A stretch of 64,000 bases of DNA from Pseudopedobacter sp044361595 (lineage in GTDB: Bacteria > Bacteroidota > Bacteroidia > Sphingobacteriales > Sphingobacteriaceae), in assembly GCA_044361595.1 (NCBI GenBank), contig JBIKIN010000020.1:9633-73632 (forward strand), written 5' to 3'. The position numbers were made by a program, and so were the translations under genes. Below, piece after piece: positions 58,239-64,000 of the stretch. The notes below the pieces were generated by a model. The model searched no databases. It worked only from the letters and a program-made list of their open reading frames with translations, and was not told where the DNA came from. Position 1 is the stretch's first letter. Each line of letters starts with the position of its first letter.

Positions 58239-58849
58239 AAGAAAGCCCAGAATTGTTTGCAGAAACTGATTTTCTTTTAAGGTCAGGTGTTCACATACAA
58301 GACCACAAATCTCAAAGCAGGTATTTCAGATTTATTGAAAGCAATTTTTCTGATTTGAAAAAATACTATGAATCTCTTTTCAATATTGATATAGTTCCGC
58401 AGGAAACTGTAGCTGGCAAATACTATTTTCTTGATTATTTAGACGAGCAGAAATCAAAAACACTTTCAAAAACAAAGAAAAACCTAGACCAAAAGGTTAC
58501 TCTTTTTGCAATCTTTCTATATACAATTTACAAAACTGAATTGAAATTTTCTTCGAGGCTTACCAAGCAAGATATTTTAGACGTTATAAATTCGAGCAAT
58601 AATTACAAGCCCAATATCCACAGGATTTTATTAGGTTCAGAACAAGCCGAGACAGAGATTACCGATACAACTATTTTAAAATGGATTTCTACTTCATTGA
58701 ATGAAATTGAAAAATTAGCTTGGGTTTACTTTCCAAATAATAGCGATGAAGATAGCTTTGAAATAATGCCAGCATTTGAAAGAATTGCAAAAATATACGT
58801 TGACACCATAAATAATATTGACAGTATAAAAATATCTCTTGAAGAATAA
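58202..58849 (+). CDS. Wadjet-like JetB/MukE-type subunit
   Basis: 215-residue protein starting at ATG 58202, inside the end of the previous gene. Sequence includes FLLRSGVHIQDHKSQSRYFR, ALSKTKKNLDQ-type helices, LFAIFLYTIYKTELKFSSRL and an acidic C-terminus. Size, position and two winged-helix-like halves fit JetB (DUF4194, MukE/MksE counterpart), which bridges kleisin and SMC. It ends one base before the start of the SMC-like gene. No independent motif proves the call. Confidence 0.65.
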   Translation: MEHTNKEYYLELKESPELFAETDFLLRSGVHIQDHKSQSRYFRFIESNFSDLKKYYESLFNIDIVPQETVAGKYYFLDYLDEQKSKTLSKTKKNLDQKVTLFAIFLYTIYKTELKFSSRLTKQDILDVINSSNNYKPNIHRILLGSEQAETEITDTTILKWISTSLNEIEKLAWVYFPNNSDEDSFEIMPAFERIAKIYVDTINNIDSIKISLEE

Positions 58850-58850
58850 T

Positions 58851-61800
58851 ATGAATACAGAAGGCAAAAAATATCCAAGAATATTTTCAATTTCAACTGT
58901 TGGAATTAGAAATCACAATAATTGCGATTTTTTAATACACCCTATAAGAACTGATTTTACAGGAGATGGAGGAACAGGTAAATCGTTAATTGGAGCAGAT
59001 TTACCCCAGTTAATATTGACAGCAGGAAATTCCTATAAATCAGCTACAAAATCTGACAAACCAAGGGAATACAACGAACTACCTTTAAATAATCTTGGCT
59101 ATGCTTTCTTAAATATTGAAAAGGAACATAATAAGTTTTTGGTAATCGGTGTTATGATAAAAAAATCACCTAAAGCTCTATATCCTTTTATAATTAGTAG
59201 TGAAATAGGATTAAGTGCTTCTGATGATGCAAAAATATCAAAAATAAAACTCTTTGATAAAATTGTACGATTCAAAGATTTTATAGTAAATAACGAAATT
59301 CCAACTATAGAAAATGCTAAGAAGCATTTAGAAAAACAAGGACTATTCTTAAAAGATTTTTATCATAAGTCTAAGGATTATCACAAAATTTTATTTGACA
59401 ATAAAATTCTTCATCTAGATATTTCTTCTGATGATAAATTACAAAAGCAATATGCCAATACTTTACAAGCATTATCGAGAGGAGACAGTATTGAAACAAA
59501 AGGAATGAAATTTAAAAAGTTTCTTTTTCAATATGAAGATGACATTGCCAAAAAATTTAGTGACCAATCAAAGGAGATTGAAAATAACCAAAAGGTATAT
59601 CAAAACGACTGGAGGACACACAATGCTTTATTAAAGAAAAAGAACTACTTAATAAAACTGGTTTCTTTAAAAAAGAATAAAGTAGAAGCCTTTGAAATGC
59701 GATTAAATTATGAAACTACATACTACCATCAGCAACAAGAAAAGAAGCAAATTGAACTCAAAAAATTAATTGAGCAATTCTACCAAACGGAATTGGAACT
59801 ACTAATAATAAACCAATCTAAATTAAATCTTGAAAAAAATGGTTTGATTGAAAAAACCAATAAAGATGTAGCTGATTTGTCGGTAGCCAATACAAAGCAC
59901 AATGAAGCTACAATCAATCTTGCAGCAATAGAAACGGAGTTAAATAATATCGAAGAAATTGTTAAGGCAGTAGATGTTGAATTAGGTTTTTTAAAAGCAA
60001 TAAATGATAAAGTACAGAAAGTTTCAAACTGGCTTAAAGTTTATAATACAATTCAAAAAACAAGAGAGAAGTTTACTCAACAAAACAACATTAAAATTCA
60101 AACCGAAAAGCTAAAACAGCTAAATACATTTCTTAATGAAAATAAATTATTACCCTCCTTTGAATCTTCTTTGTTTACCAAATCGGTAAAAGAAGCAGTA
60201 ATACATTATTCAACTGAGAAAATTAGAATTGAGGATGAAATTAAAAACATCAAAAAGCTAAAGGAAATTTTTAACAATCAAAATCCTGTATCCTTTGCAG
60301 GATATGTGTTAAAAAATTCAATCTCATTAAATGAAATACAAGAGGCATTGCTATTTGAATTTGCCGTGAATCCGACAAAGTTTGATGAAACTGAAAACTA
60401 TATTTTAGACCCAAAACTATTTTTAGAAAACTTTAAGAATGGAGAAAAAACCGCAAACGGTTTTGTTATCAATCTTTCAGGTTTGCATTATCACATAAAT
60501 AGCAGACAAAACTATATTTTCAGTGATACAAAAAAGTTAAAACTTGAATTAGAGAAAATTGGGAATGACTACAATGAAGCGATTAAAAAACTTGAAAATC
60601 AACTTGCTGAAATTGGCAAATATGATTTACTAACAGATAAATTCAAGTACTCAGAAGAACATCTATTAGCTTATAAAAACAGAGAAGAAATAAATCAATT
60701 TGTAATTGACCCAAACTTAAATATTACTGATGAAGATTTAAATATTGCGATACTGGAATATGAAAATAATTTAGCTCTAGATGAAGCAGATAAAATACAT
60801 ATTTTATTCAAGGCAAAACAAAAAGAATATGAAAATAAGCTTGGTTTAAAAAACACTAGCGATACTCGTAAAACGGCTTTTTTACTTGAGCAAGCAACAC
60901 AAAAGGAGAAAATAGACAAGCTAGAACCAGAAATTGAAAGACAGAATAAAAGGCTTGAATTTATTGAAAATGTTGAATTATCCGCAATTGATGTAAAAGT
61001 AATCGGCTGGGAGAATGATATAAAAAACCCTTTAAAAATAAATTTGGAGGCAATTAAAAAACGTTTACAATTTAAATATCAGAATGAATTAGATAGTAAT
61101 AATTTAACAGAAGAAACGATAAAATTAAGTAAAGATATTGGAGGCATTGAACAAGAAATAAAAAACATCAATCAAATTCTTCCACACACAATTGATAGTT
61201 GCACAAAAAAGAAAGAAGAATATATTAGCCATTTTAAGGTTGAGTTTAATCCTGATAGTTTGATTGAAACTGTTTCATTAGAAAAAGTTACAGCTTTAAA
61301 ATCAAGTCAAGAATCAACAGAAAGGAGCTACACAGACAAATACAACGACCTTTTAGAAAATGAAGAAATGAAAGAGTTTCTAAAAGATAGCGTGGAAATT
61401 AAAGAACATAATTATGATTTAAAAACAATCATTAATGTACTTATTCCAAAAGCAATTATTACAGACATTGACAATCCTGAAAATTCATTGGAAAATGATA
61501 TTGAAAATCAATTAGCAGAACTTCAACGAAAATTGCAAGAACTGAACAAGGAAGAAGCTAGTAAGATTTATAACACAATAAAAGAGTTAAAAATTAGAGT
61601 AGATAAACAAATAGAATTTATTGAAAAAGCACAAGCTGTACTGAAAGATTTTAAACTATCATCACACAATAGAGTAAAAATACAATTCAATCTATCTGAT
61701 GACTTTAAAATTGATTGGATTGAAAAATTCAAGAAAGATGTGCAAAGCGTAAATTTTACCGATAGTCTTTTCGGAGAAAAAGATAAAGTAACAGCCCAAG

Positions 61801-62324
61801 AACTTTTAGAGAAAACTTTCAAAAAATATTGCCCAAATAAATTTGATGCCAAAGCCAATGAAATTTTAAACCCATTCAATTACTATGATGTGTCAGCAAT
61901 AATAGTTGACCCCTTTGATGTGGAAAGCCCAGGAAGTGCAGGGCAAAATTATGGCAAATTGGCTCTACTTTGCATTATTACTTTGTCAATAAATGAGGGA
62001 AGATTAAAAAACACATTTGATAAAATTGGAGAAGGGATAAGGATATTGCCAATTGATGAAGTTGGGGGATTGGGTAGTAATTTTGATATGCTTTATGATA
62101 TTGCACAAAAATTAGACTATCAAATTTTTACAATGACAATAAAATCACAAGATTTAGATTTTGAAGACGGCAAACAAATCTGCTATGAGTTTATTCCAAA
62201 CAGTAATCCCGAATTTGCCAATATTAATGAAGGAGTGCAAGCAACATTTTCTAAAAGTGGTTTAATTGATGATATCAATACTCATTTTGAAGACAACATA
62301 TTTAAAATTGAATTAGATAGATGA
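58851..62324 (+). CDS. Wadjet-like SMC ATPase (JetC/MukB-like)
   Basis: 1157 residues from ATG 58851, one base after the previous stop; a TTG at 58839 would add four residues. Walker A GDGGTGKS at 38-45, followed by a region like the MukB/JetC N-terminal lobe. Long coiled-coil arms fill about residues 215-1000, with a probable hinge near 480-560. The C-terminal lobe has GSAGQNYGKLALLCI (about 1025-1040), an ABC-signature-like motif departing from SGGQ, and Walker B IRILPIDEVGGLG (about 1066). In Wadjet the SMC complex extrudes loops on circular plasmids and Toprim subunit JetD cuts them. It overlaps the Toprim gene by 4 bases. Confidence 0.75.
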   Translation: MNTEGKKYPRIFSISTVGIRNHNNCDFLIHPIRTDFTGDGGTGKSLIGADLPQLILTAGNSYKSATKSDKPREYNELPLNNLGYAFLNIEKEHNKFLVIGVMIKKSPKALYPFIISSEIGLSASDDAKISKIKLFDKIVRFKDFIVNNEIPTIENAKKHLEKQGLFLKDFYHKSKDYHKILFDNKILHLDISSDDKLQKQYANTLQALSRGDSIETKGMKFKKFLFQYEDDIAKKFSDQSKEIENNQKVYQNDWRTHNALLKKKNYLIKLVSLKKNKVEAFEMRLNYETTYYHQQQEKKQIELKKLIEQFYQTELELLIINQSKLNLEKNGLIEKTNKDVADLSVANTKHNEATINLAAIETELNNIEEIVKAVDVELGFLKAINDKVQKVSNWLKVYNTIQKTREKFTQQNNIKIQTEKLKQLNTFLNENKLLPSFESSLFTKSVKEAVIHYSTEKIRIEDEIKNIKKLKEIFNNQNPVSFAGYVLKNSISLNEIQEALLFEFAVNPTKFDETENYILDPKLFLENFKNGEKTANGFVINLSGLHYHINSRQNYIFSDTKKLKLELEKIGNDYNEAIKKLENQLAEIGKYDLLTDKFKYSEEHLLAYKNREEINQFVIDPNLNITDEDLNIAILEYENNLALDEADKIHILFKAKQKEYENKLGLKNTSDTRKTAFLLEQATQKEKIDKLEPEIERQNKRLEFIENVELSAIDVKVIGWENDIKNPLKINLEAIKKRLQFKYQNELDSNNLTEETIKLSKDIGGIEQEIKNINQILPHTIDSCTKKKEEYISHFKVEFNPDSLIETVSLEKVTALKSSQESTERSYTDKYNDLLENEEMKEFLKDSVEIKEHNYDLKTIINVLIPKAIITDIDNPENSLENDIENQLAELQRKLQELNKEEASKIYNTIKELKIRVDKQIEFIEKAQAVLKDFKLSSHNRVKIQFNLSDDFKIDWIEKFKKDVQSVNFTDSLFGEKDKVTAQELLEKTFKKYCPNKFDAKANEILNPFNYYDVSAIIVDPFDVESPGSAGQNYGKLALLCIITLSINEGRLKNTFDKIGEGIRILPIDEVGGLGSNFDMLYDIAQKLDYQIFTMTIKSQDLDFEDGKQICYEFIPNSNPEFANINEGVQATFSKSGLIDDINTHFEDNIFKIELDR

Positions 62325-63223
62325 TTATCCCAAAAGACACTCCTTTCAAGGTATTAAAATATTTGTCAAGGCTTAATGATGCTAATTCATTACCTGCTAG
62401 ATATGAAAAAGAAAAAGTAATTATTTACTTAGTTGACAATAATTACATAATAAAGAAAGGAAAAGGCATTTCAGCTTCAGCAGATTTCACTTTCAAATAT
62501 GGCGAGTTTATTTTGCCATTTTGCGAAAAAATTCATTCATTTATTGACAGATTCAACATTCAATATATTGAAGATTATTGCACCATTTTTGACTTTGAAT
62601 GTTTAATTCAAATTGAAGAAGATAGGGACAAATTAATTGAATTTACTTTTCAGCAAATCCTTACAAAATATTTTAAAAGTTCAAAGTACACTAAGAAAAA
62701 TAGCAATTTAGCAACGGCTATTAAAGCTGTAGTTGGAATTGAATATTTTATTGAAGATGATAAAGACCAACAATTTTTAAGAGTTTTATATCCCAAAAAC
62801 AAAACTCGGTTTATAATTTTATGCGAAAATATTGACCGTTTAAGAAACCCAAGACACGAATTTATTGAGTTTTGGTATGCCGGTGGACGAAACACTATTC
62901 AACTTCAATTCATTCCTAAACCAGCAATCCCAATTTTGTATTTGTTCGACTGGGACTTTGACGGACTAAATATTTACAACCACATCAAGCAAAACTACTT
63001 CCCAACATTGACAGCTTTTATTCCGACAAATTATGAATCGCTTATGGAAAAACAAGACGAGGTTAGACACCATCGTAGTAAATGGGGAAATGACAACTTT
63101 CTGCAATACCTCACTGACAACGAAAAGAATATTGCAGAGACTTTGATTAAGACAAACAGCATTATTGAAGAACAAAAGATACATTTGACAACCGAAAATT
63201 TAATTAATAATGCCATCAACTGA
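62321..63223 (+). CDS. Wadjet-like Toprim nuclease (JetD-like)
   Basis: 300-residue protein. The Toprim core is visible: ILCENIDRL (E169, N170) followed by YAGGRNTIQLQ and the acidic motif LFDWDFDGLNIYNHIK (D210, D212, D214). The ENxxx...GG...DxDxxG order matches DUF2220 of JetD, which resembles Spo11/topoisomerase VI A. Typical JetD proteins are about 380-400 residues; here the N-terminal DUF3322-like part is shorter. All catalytic acids are present, so nuclease activity is expected. The start overlaps the SMC stop (ATGA). Confidence 0.78.
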   Translation: MIIPKDTPFKVLKYLSRLNDANSLPARYEKEKVIIYLVDNNYIIKKGKGISASADFTFKYGEFILPFCEKIHSFIDRFNIQYIEDYCTIFDFECLIQIEEDRDKLIEFTFQQILTKYFKSSKYTKKNSNLATAIKAVVGIEYFIEDDKDQQFLRVLYPKNKTRFIILCENIDRLRNPRHEFIEFWYAGGRNTIQLQFIPKPAIPILYLFDWDFDGLNIYNHIKQNYFPTLTAFIPTNYESLMEKQDEVRHHRSKWGNDNFLQYLTDNEKNIAETLIKTNSIIEEQKIHLTTENLINNAIN

Positions 63224-63246
63224 CATAACAATAAACGCCAACGCAT

Positions 63247-63313
63247 TTGGTGGCACATTTGAATTTTTTTCAATGCACAGACCAACGCAAAAAAAATCCA
63301 AAAGAGCCACCAA
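63247..63313. repeat. Late palindrome of cassette B (P3)
   Basis: Left arm TTGGTGGCACATTTGAATTT (from 63247) and a right arm ending CAAAAGAGCCACCAA (to 63313) pair over most of 24 positions with an 18-base loop. GCACATTTG/CAAAAGAGC carries the same A-A mismatches as the palindromes at 53904 and 56761. Starts 24 bases after the Toprim stop. Confidence 0.8.
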
Positions 63314-63368
63314 GCCAACGCACAACGACACGACAAACTATGACCGAAACAACAACGACAGAGAGAAG

Positions 63369-63510
63369 GGCAGCTTGTAACACGGGTTTGGCAAAAGTGG
63401 CGGTTCAGTGCTCCGCAGACTCATTTGTGGTTAATCAAAGTTTGGTTCTCCGCATCAACATTTGTGGTGTAAATCGCCACCTTCGCCAAGCCCGAAACCG
63501 TTAGCAGAAA
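63369..63510. other. attC-like recombination site between cassettes B and C (T2)
   Basis: Imperfect palindrome of about 140 bases. Left arm GGGCAGCTTGTAACACGGG continuing TTTGGCAAAAGTGGCGG; right arm CGCCACCTTCGCCAAGCCCG continuing AAACCGTTAGCAG. The inner 24-base stem pairs with about four mismatches. The outer boxes CTTGTAAC and GTTAGCAG belong to different cassettes. The GTTAGC core is close to an integron R box. The centre (63406-63469) has TTTGTGGTTAATC and TTTGTGGTGTAAATC-like repeats. The next start codon lies only about 15 bases beyond, which is typical cassette spacing. Confidence 0.7.
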
Positions 63511-63878
63511 TTATACGCCGACATGAACCGATTAAAAAACACACTCTTAATATTACTTCTAATACTTCCTTTTAGTTCATTTGCTCATGGAGAAGAAATA
63601 TTATATATGGTCTTTTCTCAATTTTTATCGTTTCTTATATTTATTATCCTAATTGTAGCTCTTAAGATTAAACTAAAAAGCAAAATATTATTATCTGGAA
63701 TCTATCTTTTCACGGTTTATGCAACTTGGATTGCAATTAATAAAATGCCTTATCGAGAAAACATGATTAAAATAAATTTAATAGTAATCATACCGACAAT
63801 TGCATTTATTATCAGTTTCTTTATCATAAAATCACGACTAAATAGACATAATAAAATTGACTAAAATAACTTCTGCTA
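63501..63878 (+). mobile_element. Integron-type gene cassette C, interrupted at its attC
   Basis: Starts with TTAGCAGAAATTAT after the core G at 63500. After its one gene the sequence ATAACTTCTGCTAA (63865-63879) is the reverse complement of the start, 14 of 15 positions, marking the opening box of its own attC. That box is broken by the group II intron boundary at 63879. Confidence 0.6.
63523..63864 (+). CDS. Small membrane protein, cassette gene
   Basis: 113 residues, unrecognised. N-terminal hydrophobic segment LLILLLILPFSSFAHG looks like a cleavable signal; then three membrane helices (about 28-46, 54-70, 84-102) and a basic tail. The start ATG lies 22 bases after the attC-like core, as for a typical cassette gene. 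A role in defence or stress is conceivable from context but cannot be inferred from sequence. Confidence 0.7.
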   Translation: MNRLKNTLLILLLILPFSSFAHGEEILYMVFSQFLSFLIFIILIVALKIKLKSKILLSGIYLFTVYATWIAINKMPYRENMIKINLIVIIPTIAFIISFFIIKSRLNRHNKID

Positions 63879-64000
63879 ATCGAGTAGACGGCTCTGCCAG
63901 CAACCTGACAGAGTGCGCCTCTCACACCACCGTACGTACGGGTCTCGTATACGGCGGTTCGTAAAATGATGGGTTGAGTTTTGTGTAAATCTCTAGCATG
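63879..64000 (-). mobile_element. 3' end of a group II intron (domains V and VI)
   Basis: On the minus strand the sequence ACCGCCGTATACGAGACCCG continuing TACGTACGGTGGT (63926-63958) folds as a group II domain V: a nine-pair basal stem ACCGCCGTA/TACGGTGGT with an upper hairpin, and a CGC triad as in group IIC. A second hairpin (CTCTG.../CAGAG..., 63888-63920) is domain VI. The intron ends CTACTCGAT at 63879 and the following exon reads TAGCAGAAG. The reverse transcriptase gene would lie beyond the right end of the window. Confidence 0.75.

Larger units (their letters stand above)
56688..63500 (+). mobile_element. Integron-type gene cassette B (Wadjet-like operon)
   Basis: About 6.8 kb from the GTTACAAGCAACCC core at 56687 to the GTT core at 63500. 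Its opening GTTACAAG is the exact reverse complement of CTTGTAAC in the attC-like site at its far end; extended arms GTTACAAGCAACCC and GGGCAGCTTGTAAC match at 12 of 14. It carries four genes on the plus strand, an early palindrome (56761) and a late palindrome (63247). Integron cassettes usually hold one or two genes, so this is very large. Confidence 0.65.

Noticed and set aside
56877..63223. Lamassu or Rad50/SbcC-type system instead of Wadjet
   Set aside because: Four genes with a C-terminal Toprim protein and a small MukE-sized subunit fit JetABCD better; no separate LmuA-type nuclease or Mre11-like phosphatase is present.
63247..63504. 85-codon frame across the palindromes at the end of cassette B
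   Set aside because: Covers P3 and the attC-like site, so its translation reflects palindromic DNA, not a gene.
53707..64000. Integron integrase gene
   Set aside because: No tyrosine-recombinase-like protein is encoded anywhere in the window; it may lie beyond the right end or be absent.
63961..64000. Short minus-strand frame starting MLEIYTKLNP
   Set aside because: It crosses intron domain V and stops there; it is a chance frame in a structured RNA, not the intron reverse transcriptase.
1..64000. tRNA or rRNA genes
   Set aside because: No cloverleaf or rRNA-like segment was recognised in the intergenic regions by eye.

Overview
This window is chromosomal DNA of a Bacteroidota bacterium, most likely a Sphingobacteriaceae member close to Pedobacter. 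The evidence is the low-GC sequence, type IX secretion (T9SS) cargo with PorP/SprF, the Bacteroidota-specific families DUF3822 and DUF4293, PKD/CHU_C giant proteins, and promoter-like TAnnTTTG boxes. No rRNA, tRNA or CRISPR array was recognised.

Layout. 1-758: 3' part of purT, then repeat-rich spacer. 1222-10670 (minus strand): a type I restriction-modification operon, hsdM - DUF1016 nuclease - hsdS - DUF4062/AlbA-type protein - hsdR. 10977-26340: mostly housekeeping genes (mnmE, a 2-oxoacid dehydrogenase E2, cinA, lptD, an amidase, an MCE protein, mnmA, a RecD-like helicase, DUF3822-rsmD-coaD), with tandem and inverted repeats between some of them. 26559-36843: a small antitoxin-like gene, a gene remnant, and an 8.5-kb PKD/T9SS surface protein gene translationally coupled to a porP/sprF gene. 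36855-53706: core genes (DEAD-box helicase, TrmH-like methyltransferase, rlpA, eno, ABC exporter, truA, DUF4293, rnr, polyprenyl synthase, 3-hydroxybutyryl-CoA dehydrogenase) plus two T9SS cargo genes that arose by duplication of a segment reaching back into the DUF4293 gene.

53839-64000 is the most unusual part. It reads as an integron-type cassette array without a visible integrase. Cassette A carries a C5-methyltransferase and an HpaII-like endonuclease. Cassette B, about 6.8 kb, carries a four-gene SMC/kleisin/Toprim operon that looks like a divergent Wadjet (JetABCD/Mks) plasmid-defence system. Cassette C carries a small membrane protein. Two 135-150 bp imperfect palindromes (56553-56699 and 63369-63510) separate them and resemble attC sites. 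For each cassette the first 8 bases are the reverse complement of the 8 bases that open the attC site at its own far end (GTTATAAG/CTTATAAC, GTTACAAG/CTTGTAAC, GTTAGCAG/CTGCTAA-), as expected for integron cassettes. The attC after cassette C is cut by the 3' end of a group II intron (domain V and VI visible on the minus strand), in the position known for group IIC-attC introns. Cassettes A and B also each carry one palindrome near the start and one near the end, with partly conserved internal mismatches.

The window therefore holds two separate defence loci: the type I operon at the left and the cassette-borne RM plus Wadjet-like genes at the right. The core genes between them look vertically inherited. 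Functional calls rest on motifs and layout read by eye; no database search was possible.
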